From assembly GCA_963824935.1 (NCBI GenBank), contig CAWGRF010000024.1, positions 269,649 to 333,648 on the forward strand: a stretch of 64,000 bases of DNA, read 5' to 3'. The notes under the pieces are model-generated. The model saw only the letters and a list, made by a program, of their open reading frames with translations. It did no database searches and was not told the origin of the DNA. Within the stretch, counting starts at the first letter, position 1. Every line of letters starts with the position of its first letter. The DNA is from JACCZX01 sp963824935 (GTDB lineage: Bacteria > Pseudomonadota > Gammaproteobacteria > Burkholderiales > Burkholderiaceae_F). The position numbers and the translations under genes are program-made. Of the stretch, positions 20,741-31,600 are shown piece by piece.

Positions 20741-22216
20741 TTACTTCGCTCGATCGATCAGAAACTGCGCCAACAACGGCACCGGCCGCCCGGTCGCGCC
20801 CTTCGCAGGGCCGCCCTTCCACGCGGTGCCCGCGATGTCCAGATGCGCCCATGGATAGGCCTTCGTAAAGCGTGCAAGAAAGCACGCAGCGATCACGGCG
20901 CCGGCGCCGGGCGTTCCGATATTCGCCATGTCGGCGAAATTCGATTTCAATTGCTCCTGATAGTCCTCGTCGAGCGGCATGCGCCACGCCGGATCACCCG
21001 ACTCGCGGCTGGCGGTGAGCAACTGGCCGGCGAGTCGATCGTTGTTTGAAAATAGTCCCGAGTTGACGCCGCCGAGCGCTACGACGCAGGCGCCCGTCAG
21101 CGTGGCGATATCAATCACCGCTGCAGGCTTGAATCGCTCGGCGTAGGTCAGTGCATCGCACAGAATCAGGCGCCCTTCGGCATCGGTATTCAGGACCTCG
21201 ATCGTCTGCCCCGACATCGACGTGACGATGTCGCCGGGCTTCGTCGCGGTACCCGACGGCATGTTCTCGCAAGCGGCGACGATGCCGACGACGTTGATCT
21301 TGAGCTTTAGCTCAGCCAATGCGCGCATCGTGCCGAGAACGCTGGCGGCGCCGCACATGTCGAATTTCATTTCGTCCATTGCCGCACCGGGCTTGATCGA
21401 AATGCCGCCGGAGTCGAACGTAATGCCCTTGCCGACCAAGACCACCGGCGCATCCTTGCCCGCGCCCTTGTACTTTAGAACGATCAAGCGCGGCTGCTGC
21501 GCAGAACCCTTGGCGACCGACAGGAACGAGCCCATTTTCAGCGCTTCGAGCTGCTTCGTTTCAAGCACTTCGACATCGAGCTTCCACTGCTTGGCCATCT
21601 TGCGTGCTTCGTCGCCCAGAAAGCTCGGGGTGCAGATATTGGGTGGCAAATTGCCAAGGCGCTTGGTCAACTCCATGCCGTTCGAAATCGCCGCGCCCTG
21701 CCGCACACCGCGCTCAGCCGCGCTGTCGCGCGCCTTTAGCAACAGGCCGACGGTATCGGCGCCATTGGTATCCGGCTCGCGCTTGCTCTTCAATTCATCC
21801 GTGCGGAACGCGGTTTCGCGCGCAGCGATCGCGAGGCTGCGCGCCTGCCATCCGGCGTCACGCCCCTTGACCCGCCAATCGAGCGCCGCCACCGTCACGT
21901 TCTTAGCCGCTCCATTGAACGCTTTCAGGCTGCTTCGCACGGCATCGGTAAACGCACGTTCGTTAAAGTCGTCCTTGCCGCCGAGGCCCGCCAGAAGAAC
22001 GCGTCGCGTCGTCACGCCGTCGAGCCCGAATAGCGGCAACACAGCGCCGCGCTTGCCCGTCATGTCTCCACTCTTTATCGCAGCTTTGATGGCGCCGCCC
22101 GAGACGACGTCGAGTGCCTTAGCGGTGGGCGTCAACTCGCCTTCGGCATGGACGCCGACGACGATGGCGTCGGTCTTAATGGCCTCGGGCCGACCGACCG
22201 CTGTGATAAATTCCAT
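20741..22216 (-). CDS. pepA: leucyl aminopeptidase
   Basis: Cytosolic M17 aminopeptidase, hexameric, with two metals per active site. The 491-residue protein has the diagnostic NTDAEGRL motif, preceded by the metal-binding GKGITFDSGGISIKPGAAMDEMKFDM region. Length matches the family's usual 490-505. It leads a minus-strand operon pepA-holC-DUF2486-like and is divergent from lptF, with about 114 bp between the two starts, a common arrangement in proteobacteria. In some species PepA also binds DNA; nothing here shows whether it does so in this organism. Confidence 0.96.
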   Translation of the reverse strand: MEFITAVGRPEAIKTDAIVVGVHAEGELTPTAKALDVVSGGAIKAAIKSGDMTGKRGAVLPLFGLDGVTTRRVLLAGLGGKDDFNERAFTDAVRSSLKAFNGAAKNVTVAALDWRVKGRDAGWQARSLAIAARETAFRTDELKSKREPDTNGADTVGLLLKARDSAAERGVRQGAAISNGMELTKRLGNLPPNICTPSFLGDEARKMAKQWKLDVEVLETKQLEALKMGSFLSVAKGSAQQPRLIVLKYKGAGKDAPVVLVGKGITFDSGGISIKPGAAMDEMKFDMCGAASVLGTMRALAELKLKINVVGIVAACENMPSGTATKPGDIVTSMSGQTIEVLNTDAEGRLILCDALTYAERFKPAAVIDIATLTGACVVALGGVNSGLFSNNDRLAGQLLTASRESGDPAWRMPLDEDYQEQLKSNFADMANIGTPGAGAVIAACFLARFTKAYPWAHLDIAGTAWKGGPAKGATGRPVPLLAQFLIDRAK

Positions 22217-22330
22217 CGGTACTTCTCCTTCGCCTCTTCTCGTTCTTTCGTTCGCTATTACTCAGTTACAGGCTCGCGATAATGTCCAGTGCAGTATCGC
22301 TTGCGGTGAGCGAGGCAGTATAAGCGTTCG

Positions 22331-23455
22331 ATGATCTTCCGGCGCTCGATCGTTGCCGAGTTGACTAGCACCGCAAGCGCAGTATTTACGGTGCTGTTCT
22401 CGATCGTTTTCTCAGTCGGCCTGGTGCGCATTCTGGGTCAGGCGGCCGGCGGCAGAGTCGACAACCAGGCGGTGTTCGAATTGCTCGCACTGACTGGCTT
22501 GACATGGCTGCCGATTATTCTGACGCTGACGTTGTTCGTGTCAGTGCTGATGACACTGACGCGCGCTTATCGCGACTCCGAAATGGTGGTCTGGTTCACC
22601 GCGGGTCGCAGCCTGATGGCCTGGATCGGCCCGGTGCTGCGCTTCGCGTGGCCGATCATCGTCTCGATCGCGCTGCTGGCGCTGTTCGTCACGCCATGGT
22701 CAATCTCGCAGATCGAAGAAAGTCGACAACGGTTCGAGCAGCGCGATGACGTGAGCCGCGTTGCGCCCGGCCGCTTCATCGAATCCAGCGGCGCCAATCG
22801 TGTGTTCTTTGTTGAATCGGTCGATATTCTGGATGGGCAGGTGCGCAACGTGTTCGTCAGCATGTTGTCTGGCGGCCGTGAAGCCCTGATCGTCGCGGCG
22901 AAGGGAATGATCGAAGTCGCCAAGAACGGCGATCGATTTCTGGTGCTCGAACAAGGGCGTCGCTACGAGGGAACACCCGGCAAGCTCGAGTATCGAACGA
23001 TGGAGTTCGATCGTTATGCAATCCGCCTTGAAAGCCGCGCCGATCAGCCGATCGGCGAGCGGCGCGCGAAAACGCTCGGCTTGCTGCAACTGCTGTCCGA
23101 TCCGACACCGTTGAGCCTGGGCGAGATCATGTGGCGATTGGGTCTGCCGGTCGTGGCGTTAATGGTGACCTTGCTCGCGATTCCGCTGGCGTATGTGAAT
23201 CCGCGCGTGGGACGGTCGTTCAATCTGATCGTAGCCGTGTTGCTGTTCGCGGTCTATTTGAATGTGTTCAACACCGTGCAGGCGTACGTGCAACAGGGCA
23301 GGTTGTCATTTGGCATCGGCGTGTGGGTAGTGCATGCCGCTGCGCTGGCACTGGTGCTCGCGCTGTTTATGCGCAGGGTATACATGCAGCACTGGCTACC
23401 GCGCTGGACGTTTCGTTCGTTGCCGTCGAACGCCGATCGGACGGGCACCGCATGA
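22331..23455 (+). CDS. lptF: LPS export permease LptF
   Basis: Inner-membrane permease of the LptB2FG transporter that extracts lipopolysaccharide and passes it to the periplasmic bridge. The 374-residue protein starts MIFRRSIVAEL, has membrane segments near the N-terminus (about 15-35 and 55-75), another near 100-125, a large periplasmic domain in the middle, and three C-terminal helices. That 3+3 layout is the LptF/LptG pattern. The stop overlaps the lptG start (ATGA), indicating coupled translation of the two permease halves. Confidence 0.95.
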   Translation: MIFRRSIVAELTSTASAVFTVLFSIVFSVGLVRILGQAAGGRVDNQAVFELLALTGLTWLPIILTLTLFVSVLMTLTRAYRDSEMVVWFTAGRSLMAWIGPVLRFAWPIIVSIALLALFVTPWSISQIEESRQRFEQRDDVSRVAPGRFIESSGANRVFFVESVDILDGQVRNVFVSMLSGGREALIVAAKGMIEVAKNGDRFLVLEQGRRYEGTPGKLEYRTMEFDRYAIRLESRADQPIGERRAKTLGLLQLLSDPTPLSLGEIMWRLGLPVVALMVTLLAIPLAYVNPRVGRSFNLIVAVLLFAVYLNVFNTVQAYVQQGRLSFGIGVWVVHAAALALVLALFMRRVYMQHWLPRWTFRSLPSNADRTGTA

Positions 23456-24594
23456 AAACCATACGCCTGTATTTATGGCGTGAGATTGCGAGCGCCAGTT
23501 TGTTCGTGCTGTTTGCGCTGCTTTCCCTCTTTCTGTTCTTCGACATGGTGGCGCAGCTCGACGAGATCGGGCAGCGCGGCTTTCGTTTCCGCGATGCACT
23601 TTCGTATGTGACGCTGACGCTGCCGTCGCGCACCTATGAGTTGATGCCGATCGCGGCCCTGATTGGAACGATCTACGCGCTGTCGAAGCTCGCAGCGAAT
23701 TCGGAATTCACGATCATGCGTGTTTCGGGCATGAGCACGCGGCGGCTGATGAACAGCTTGCTCGTCATCGGGCTGGCGATTGTCGCGTTGACCTATGCGA
23801 TGGGCGAATTCATCTCGCCTCCGGCCGAACAGCTCGCGCAAAAAATGCGATTGCAGGCGACCGGCTCGCAGATCAGCCTGCGCGACTTTCGTTCGGGCGT
23901 CTGGGTGCGCGACATTGTTAGGGAGCCAGGCGGCGGTGTGGCCGGGTTTCGCTTCATCAATGTACGGGAGGTAAGCCCCGATGCGGGAACGCGCGGTTGG
24001 CGAGTGTTCGAATTCGATCGGGACTACAAGCTGCGCTCGATCATGACGGCCGACGCCGGGCATTACACGCCGGAAGGGGGATGGACGCTCACCGATGTGG
24101 TCGAAACAAGAATACCCGGAGCGACCGCCGAGGCGACGGTGCCGCAGATGGCGGCAGCGCGCACAGAGGTCATTAAAACAGCAGATGTTTCCTGGTCATC
24201 CGAACTGAAGCCCGACATTTTCGGTGTGATGATCGTGCAGCCGGAGCGCATGTCAGGGTGGGATCTCGCGCAGTACATCCGGCATCTGTCGGACAACCGT
24301 CAGCAGACCGAACGCTACGAGATCGCGTTCTGGAGCAAGCTTTTTTACCCGTGGGCTGTGCTGGTGATGATGGTGCTGGCGCTGCCGTTTGCATTCCTGC
24401 ACGTGCGCTCGGGCAGCGTCAGCCTGAAGATCTTTGCTGGTGTGATGTTCGGCGTCGCGTTTTACGGACTCAATAAGCTGTTCGCGCACCTTGGACTGCT
24501 GAATACATGGCCGCCGATCGTGGTGGCGGCGTTGCCCAGTCTGGTCGTGCTGGCGCTGGCAATGAGTGCGCTTTACTGGATCGAGCGTCGCTGA
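23452..24594 (+). CDS. lptG: LPS export permease LptG
   Basis: Partner permease of LptF in LPS transport. The ATG at 23452 is chosen over an upstream in-frame codon inside lptF because it overlaps the lptF stop (ATGA) and begins the expected KTIRLYLWREI sequence. Hydrophobic segments follow at about 13-35, 60-80 and 100-120, then a periplasmic beta-jellyroll region and three terminal helices (LFYPWAVLVMMVLALPFAF and two more). At 380 residues it has the normal length. The uracil-DNA-glycosylase-family gene begins 13 bp downstream. Confidence 0.94.
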   Translation: MKTIRLYLWREIASASLFVLFALLSLFLFFDMVAQLDEIGQRGFRFRDALSYVTLTLPSRTYELMPIAALIGTIYALSKLAANSEFTIMRVSGMSTRRLMNSLLVIGLAIVALTYAMGEFISPPAEQLAQKMRLQATGSQISLRDFRSGVWVRDIVREPGGGVAGFRFINVREVSPDAGTRGWRVFEFDRDYKLRSIMTADAGHYTPEGGWTLTDVVETRIPGATAEATVPQMAAARTEVIKTADVSWSSELKPDIFGVMIVQPERMSGWDLAQYIRHLSDNRQQTERYEIAFWSKLFYPWAVLVMMVLALPFAFLHVRSGSVSLKIFAGVMFGVAFYGLNKLFAHLGLLNTWPPIVVAALPSLVVLALAMSALYWIERR

Positions 24595-24607
24595 CGCGGC
24601 TTTTGCC

Positions 24608-25186
24608 ATGACATCGCTCGCGTCGTTGCTGACCGAGGTTCGCTCTTGCACCCTCTGCACCGCGCAATTACCTCACCCGCCGCGGCCCATTTTTCAGCTG
24701 CATTCGAAAGCAAGAATTCTGATCGCGGCGCAAGCGCCTGGGAGAAGAGTTCATCAGTCCGGCGTGCCGTTTGACGACGCGAGTGGAAATCGCCTGCGTG
24801 CGTGGATGGGCGTGACGCGTGACGTGTTTTACGACCCCGAGCAAATCGCAATCGTCCCGATAGGCCTCTGTTTTCCTGGCGCAGGACGCGCTGGCGATCT
24901 TCCACCGCGCCGCGAATGCGCTCCCGCGTGGCGAGAGAAGCTTCTTGGCCGACTGCGTAGCCTGCAACTCACACTCGTGATCGGGCAATACGCGCAGGCA
25001 TACCATTTCGGCAAGGCAGATTTCTCGCTCACCGAGCGCGTCAAGTCGTGGCGTGCGTACTGGCCAAGCGCGATTCCGCTACCGCATCCGAGTGGCAGAA
25101 ACAACATCTGGCTTCACCGCAATCCGTGGTTCGAAAGCGAGCTGCTGCCGTCGCTGCGTGCGCGAGTGCTGGAAATACTTGCATGA
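24608..25186 (+). CDS. uracil-DNA glycosylase superfamily protein
   Basis: A 192-residue member of the uracil-DNA-glycosylase superfamily. Near the start is AAQAPGRRVHQSGVPFDDASGNRLRAWMG, the fold's first catalytic loop with GQAPG-like and Asp-bearing segments, and near the end LPHPSGRNNIWLHRNPWF, matching the HPS (leucine-loop) motif. A CTLC pair near residue 14 does not by itself make the four-Cys iron-sulfur cluster of family 4/5. I chose ATG 24608 after a short upstream TTG-type extension. Members of this small subfamily are often single-copy next to lpt genes; biochemical activity not established here. Confidence 0.8.
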   Translation: MTSLASLLTEVRSCTLCTAQLPHPPRPIFQLHSKARILIAAQAPGRRVHQSGVPFDDASGNRLRAWMGVTRDVFYDPEQIAIVPIGLCFPGAGRAGDLPPRRECAPAWREKLLGRLRSLQLTLVIGQYAQAYHFGKADFSLTERVKSWRAYWPSAIPLPHPSGRNNIWLHRNPWFESELLPSLRARVLEILA

Positions 25187-25230
25187 TGTAACGGTGCGTC
25201 AGCAGCGGCTGACGCAGCCGCACCGCCCAC

Positions 25231-25350
25231 GGCGTCGGGCACTTCGTGCCTGCTCTGCGGTACTCGCCGAGGCGCCGGGCCTGCAAACTCGCTGCGCTCA
25301 AACAGGCAGGCCCGAAAGCCCGCGCCTCGGCTCCGCTCCTCGACGACGCC
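25231..25350 (+). repeat. left arm of a long inverted repeat
   Basis: The arm reads from GGCGTCGGGCACTTCGTGCC to CTCCTCGACGACGCC. The reverse complement of 25480-25602 matches it over the whole length with scattered mismatches, including the long perfect block GGGCCTGCAAACTCGCTGCG (inside 25277-25300). The arms are roughly 120 bp each with a 129-bp spacer. This is much longer than a transcription terminator and may be a pair of dispersed palindromic repeat units. Confidence 0.85.
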
Positions 25351-25479
25351 GAAAAGGCGGCGCAACTGCGCCAGCCGCTGCTGTTGAGACGTTGTCTCAA
25401 TTCGAGATGTTTTTCTTTCTTTCTTCCACCACCAGGGAACGTTTCACGCGCAAGCGTTTGGTGTAGCGGCACTGCCTTG

Positions 25480-25602
25480 GGCGTCGTCGAGGAGCGGAGC
25501 GTCAGCGGGAGCCTTTAAGGGCCTGCCTGTCTGAGCGCAGCGAGTTTGCAGGCCCGCCCGCTGGCGCGAGTACCGCAGCGCAGGCACGAAGTGCCCGACG
25601 CC
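25480..25602 (-). repeat. right arm of the long inverted repeat
   Basis: Reverse-complement counterpart of 25231-25350, beginning GGCGTCGTCGAGGAGCGGAG and ending CACGAAGTGCCCGACGCC. Compared with the left arm it differs at single bases and by a few short indels, so the copies are related but old or independently evolved. The arm lies 62 bp downstream of the stop codon of the glucan synthase. Confidence 0.85.
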
Positions 25603-25663
25603 TCAGGCAGCGCCGCTACGCCAAGCGCTTGCGCTGCGACGCCAGGCCGCTGAGTATCCGCAG

Positions 25664-28600
25664 TTACTTCGCCGCTGCAAACGCGGTTGGCGTCGACGCG
25701 GTTGCGATGCGTACCTCGACGACGTGTTCGCGGTCGGTCATCGACCAATCCGATGTAGCCGCCTTCCTGCACGACACCATCGATCGTCACGCTGGCAGCG
25801 CTCACGCTCTTCATCGTCTGTTCTCGAGCGCTGCACGGTGATGCGGTATTCGGTTTCACGGTAGCGATAGCGCAGGCTGAACCCGCTCCATTCGCCCGGC
25901 AAGCATGGAGTGATGTACAAGCGATCGACTTCGAGCCTGAGTCCGAGCAGCGACTCGACGATCAGTCGGTACATCCAGCCGGCCGAGCCGGTGTACCAGG
26001 TCCATCCGCCGCGGCCGGTGTGAGGAGCCACTGCATACACATCTGCGGCAACGACATACGGCTCGACTTTGTAAATCGCCGCTCCTTGCGCCGTGCGTGC
26101 GTGGTTCACCGGATTGATCATCGATGTCAGTTCCCACGCGCGCCGGCTGTCGCCGAGCGCGGCAAACGCCATCGCCGTCCAGACCGCGCTGTGCGTGTAC
26201 TGGCCGCCGTTCTCGCGGACCCCCGGCACGTAGCCGCGGATATAGCCGGGGTCGAGCTCCGACTTGTCAAATGGTGGATCGAGCAGCTGGATCAGCGCGT
26301 GATCGCGGCGCACCAGGCGCGCATAAACCGCGTCCATTGCGCGGCGCGAACGCCCCGGATCGCCGACGCCCGACAGCACTGCCCAGCTCTGCGATATCGA
26401 GTCGATCTGGCACTCAACATTGCTGGCCGAGCCCAGCGGCGTTCCATCATCGAAGTACGCGCGGCGGTACCACTGGCCATCCCATGCGTTCTGCTCGATG
26501 CGCAACGCGAGCTGCGCCGCTTCGTGCTCGCAGCGAGTCGCGAACGATTCATCGCCGCGCAGCCGCGCAATCGGCGCGAACTGTCGCAGCACGTAGCACA
26601 GAAAGAATGCCAGCCAGACACTTTCACCCTTGCCGCGCATTCCGACCAGGTTCATGCCGTCGTTCCAGTCACCCGAGCCGATCAGCGGCAATCCATGTTC
26701 ACCGAACTTGAGACCGTACAGGATCGCGCGCACGCAATGCTGGTAAAGGTCGGCGTTTTGATCGGAGCGCACCGGAAGGTCGTAGTACGAATCGTCCTCC
26801 GCGGGGACCGGCCGGCCCTCGAGAAAGCGCGAGCTCTCATCGAGGATCGATTTATCGCCGGTGGCGAATACATAGCGGCTGGTCGCCAGCGGCAACCACA
26901 AATAGTCATCCGAGCAATGCGTTCGCACGCCGCGGCCCGATGGCGGATGCCACCAGTGCTGAACGTCACCTTCGATGAACTGGCGGCTTGCGGCGAGCAC
27001 AATTTGCGCGCGCATCGCGCCAGGGTCGGTGTGAACCAGCGCCATCACATCCTGCAGCTGATCGCGAAAGCCGTAAGCGCCGCCCGATTGATAGAAGCCA
27101 CTGCGTGCCCACAGCCGGCATGCCATCGTCTGATACACAAGCCAGCCGTTGGTCAACACATTCAACGCCGGATCCGGCGTTTCAACCTGCACCGCGCTCA
27201 GCTTGTGCCGCCAGTGCTCTACGACCGCCTCGAGCGTCTGGTGCGCGATCGCAACGCCGCGGAAGCGTTGCACCAGAGCGCTCGCCGCGGCGACACTGTT
27301 TGCGGCCCCAAGCCGAAAGACGATCGTGCGCTCCTGGTCGGGAGCGAGGTCGAAGGTGACCTGCATCGCGGCGCATGGATCAAGCGCCGCACCGACGCGG
27401 CCCGACAGGCGGGTCCGGTGTAAGGCCGCCGGATTACGCAAAGTGCCGTTGCGGCCGATAAATTCGGTGCGGTCACCGGTCACCGACCGGGTGGTGTCGT
27501 CGACATCGAAGAAGGCCGCCCACTCTGCGAACTCTGTGTTGTACTGATTGCGCGCATAGAGCGCGCCATTCTTGGCATCGATCTCAGTCGTCACGTGCAT
27601 CGCACACTTCGGCCGCAGATCACCCAGTACCCATTCGACGTAACCAGTGGCGGACAGGCTGCCGCGGCCGATCCGATCGATTGGCCAGGTTCAACACCGA
27701 AAACTTGACCGACGCATCGAGTGCGACAAACACCGTCAGTTCAGAGTGAATTCCGTCCTCGGCATGCTCGAATACGCTGTAACCAAGGCCGTGACGAGTC
27801 ACGGTCGGCGCGACGTCTGCCGCATCGGATGACGATGGCGACCAGAAATGTCCGCTTTCCTCGTCGCGGATATAGAGTGCTTCGCCGGTAGTCTCTCCGA
27901 CCGGGTCGTTGTACCACGGTGTCAGTCGAAAGAGGTGCGCGTTTTCGCTCCACGTGTAGGCCTGCCCGCTCTCTGACAAGACCGTCCCGAAGCCTGCATT
28001 GGCCAGCACGTTGACCCATGGCGCGGGTGTTGTTTGCCGCGCCGGGGGTGCGATCACGTACTCGCGCCCATCCGGCGTAAAGCCGCCGGTGCCGTTGTAA
28101 AGAATCAAATCGTCAAGATCGAGATCGACCGGCGTGTCCGCCCGATAGGAACGCGTCGGGATCAGGCGCGGCACACGCACATCGAGCGGCGCACGGCGGG
28201 TCGCCTGTTCGGCCAGTGTTCCGCGCGCGCCGGACACAATGACGCGCGCAACCGACTCGAACAGCAAGCGATCCTCATTGGATATCTGTTCCGCGTGACG
28301 CACGAAGATTCCGCCAGGCCGGTCGACGAAGTGCGCTTCGACACCAGCGGCGATCAATCCCAGGATCTGTTCCTGCAGCTGCTGGCGATAAACATCGTGG
28401 TCTTCGTTCCATACGACCAGATCGACGGCCAGTCCCTTGAGTCGCCAATAGGCGTGGGCTTGCACCAACTGACGCACGAGGTCGATGCTCGCTGCCTTTG
28501 AGATCTGCACCAACACGATCGGCAGATCGCCCGAGATCGCATAGCCCCATAAACCGGACTGGCTGCGGCGGTTGCGCACTATTGCGCTCGCAGCGCCGCG

Positions 28601-31600
28601 CAGCGACGCGTTCGCGTACAACACCGAGCTCGCCAGGCGACCATACAGTTGCGCGTCGGCTTCGGTCGCGTTGAGTTGCCGCAGCACAACCTGGCTATGG
28701 GTCCAGGTCAAATCGAACACGCGATCGGCAAGCCGTCGGTCCTGATATTTCTCGATCAGCGCCAGCACGGCCTCGCGCGTGTCGCCGACACCGAGCACGA
28801 TGTCCACGGTTGCCGCCGCTCCGCCGTCGAGGGTGAGGCGCTGGCGGATCGCCGCAATCGGGTCGAGCACCGATCCTGCTGAGCCGGATAGCGCGCCGCG
28901 GTCGAACATCGCGCGCGGCGCCGCCGGCGTGCCTCCGCGGCCGAGAAAGCGCGAGCGGTCGGTCTCGAAAGAGGGAGCGCCGGCGTCGGCGCCGTGCGCG
29001 GTCATCAGTTGAAACAGCCACGGGGCGTGCTCGTCGCGCGAGCGCGGACGCCGCGTGGCAAGGATTGCTCTGCGCTCCTCGATGATCTCTGTCTGTACAA
29101 ACAGATTGCTGAAGGCAGAGTGCAGCGCGTCGGCAGCAGCGGGCGCCAGCACGACCTCGGTGTAGCTGGTGATTTCAATCGTGCGGCGCGACCTGCCGCG
29201 GTTTGTAATGCGCACGCGGCGCAGCTCGATGTCATCCTCCGGCGAAACGACGATCTCGGTATGCGTGTCGATGTCGTGATCACGCCGGCGAAATTCGGCG
29301 CGGCCCTCGGTAAAGATCGCCTCGTAGTGATCGGCTGTCGTGAGTGTGGGTTGGTAGGCAGTCGACCAGAACTCCCCGCTCGCGATGTCGCGCAAGTAGA
29401 AAAACGTGCCCCAGTTGTCGCGCGTGGCGTCTTCGCGCCAGCGCGTAACCGCGAATTCTTTCCAGCGGCTGTTGCCGCCGCCGGCGTTCGTCACCATCAC
29501 GTGGTAGCGGCCATTGGACAGCAACAGCACTTCGGGCACTGGCGTATTTGGTGTAGAGAACACGCGCACCGGAGGCTCAGCGCCGCTGTCGCTTACGCGG
29601 AGGTCAGGCGCGACCGTCGTCGAGTAAAACGGCGCCGCGCGCGGGATGCGTTCCTGCAGCAGCAGCAGCGTTGCCCTAAGTTGCGGGTCGGCTTCGAATC
29701 GCCGCTGCATCGGTTTGCCAAGCAACGCGTAGGAAAACGCCAACAGGCTCATTCCATGGTGATGCGCCATAAACGAGCGGACAATCGCGCTTGATTCACC
29801 GCGCCGCTGGCGCGACGGTGTGTAGTCGATCGCTTCGAACATGCCGAACCGGCCGAATAGTCCGTCTGCAGCCAGGCGCTGCAGATTCAGGCACGCTGCT
29901 TCGGGTGCGACTGTCAGTGCGAGGGCCGTTGCATAAGGTGCGATCACCAGATCATCGGCGAGCCCGCGCTTGAGTCCGAGCCCTGGTACGCCGAAGGCGC
30001 GGTACTGATAGTTGTCGTGCGCGTCCACCGTGTTGTAGCCGCATTCCGACACGCCCCAGGGCACACCTTGCTGCTGGCCGTATTCGATCTGCCGCTCAAC
30101 CGCCGCTACGTACGTTTGATCAAGCAGCGTGTTCTCGTACGTCGGCATGATCAGCAACGGCATCAGGTACTCGAACATCGAGCCGCTCCAGGACAGAAGC
30201 AATGGCTCACCGCCTGTGGTCGTCAGCAAACGCCCGAGGGCGAACCAGCTCTCCTGCGGCAGTTGTCCCTGTGCAATCGCGACGAAATTGGCCAAGCGCG
30301 CCTCCGACGCGAGCAAGTCGTAATAGCTCGCGTCGGCACGCGCGTCGCTGACGTTGTAGCCGATGACGAACTGGCGCCGCACTTTGTCGAGCAGGAAGCC
30401 ATAGTCCATCGCCGCCAAGACGCCCGCCTGCCGCGCGAGCTCGGCGATCGCGGCGATTCTGGTGCGCGCGTGCGCAGCGCTCTGAGCCAAAACCTTCGCG
30501 GCGTCGGGCGCCTCAGCGTCGCCCACAGCATCGAGTGCCGAAAGTTCGCGCAGCGTCGGAATACCTTGCTTGTCCGCGATAGCGGGGACATCTCGTATCG
30601 CTCCGTCCTGCGTCGACAGCCATGGCACGAACAAGACCAATTCATCGCGCAGATCGGTGCATTGTCGGGCGAGCGCTTGCGACCAGTTAGCCGCTTCGAC
30701 CTCGGGGTCATCAGCGGCGCTGCGGGGATCTCTCCCTTTCCCCAACGCGGCATAGTGGTTGGCCACGTCAGTCGCGCACGCAGCCAGCATGTGGATATGG
30801 GCCCAGTGCAACGCCAGCGTAGGGCTGCGCTCGGCCGAGGCACGCTCGAGTGCGTCGCTGAACTCGGCGATCGCGCGCGGCGTGTCTTGCTTTGTGGGGA
30901 TTTGCTCGAGCGTCTCGAGCAGAACTCTGAACGTATCGCTGACGCCTTCGTGCCAGAGCGGACTGATGATTGGGGCGTCGACGAGCGCAACGAGGCCCGC
31001 TCGCAATGTCATCAGATGGCCGGCGAGATTGCCACTGTCGACGGTTGATACGTATCTCGGCAGCAAGGGAGACAGCGTGCGCGTGTCGTACCAGTTAAAA
31101 AGATGGCCCCGGTAGCGCTCCAGCGACTGCATCGTGCGAAGCGCATCGCCGGTGCGCGTCAGGAGGCGGCCGGTCGACAGATAGCCGAAGTCATGCGCCG
31201 CTAGATCAGCGAGCAGCGCCAGCCCCATGTTGGTCGGCGACGTGCGATGCGCGATCGTGACTTCCTGCCTGTACTGCACGTTATCGGGCGGCAGCCAGTT
31301 TTCTTCGCGGGCGACATAGGTCTCAAAGTATCCCCAGGTCCTGCGCGCCAGTCCGCGCAGAAACTGCGTCTGCTTCGGCGACAGGGTGACACTGCGCGGC
31401 GCGAGCAGCCGGCTGATCCACCATGCGGCCGCGGGTGAAATCAACCAAAGCAGCAGGATCGGAGCGGCAACCTTCAATGCGGCGGCGTTAAACGCGGGCA
31501 ACACGGTCCACGTCACCACCGCAATGGCCGGCGCGATCCACATCGTGCGATAGATCGAGACGAGGTCGGTGCTATCGCTTTCCTCGAGCGCGCGTTCGAC

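Larger units (their letters stand above)
25187..25663. other. 477-bp intergenic stretch with no gene; inverted repeat
   Basis: No convincing gene is visible between the glycosylase-like gene (+) and the end of the glucan synthase (-). The stretch is filled by two long arms of one inverted repeat (25231-25350 and 25480-25602) around a 129-bp spacer. The spacer has a short perfect hairpin, TTGAGAC-GTT-GTCTCAA (25384-25400), followed shortly by a T-rich run, which could act as a terminator for the plus-strand genes. The translated frames (ACKLAALKQAG, CLFERSEFAG) are repeat-type reading frames and not proteins. Confidence 0.65.

Noticed and set aside
26020..27423. 467-codon plus-strand frame opposite the glucan synthase
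   Set aside because: It is the antisense shadow of a GC-rich gene; no motif, and the opposite strand is a complete GH94 domain.
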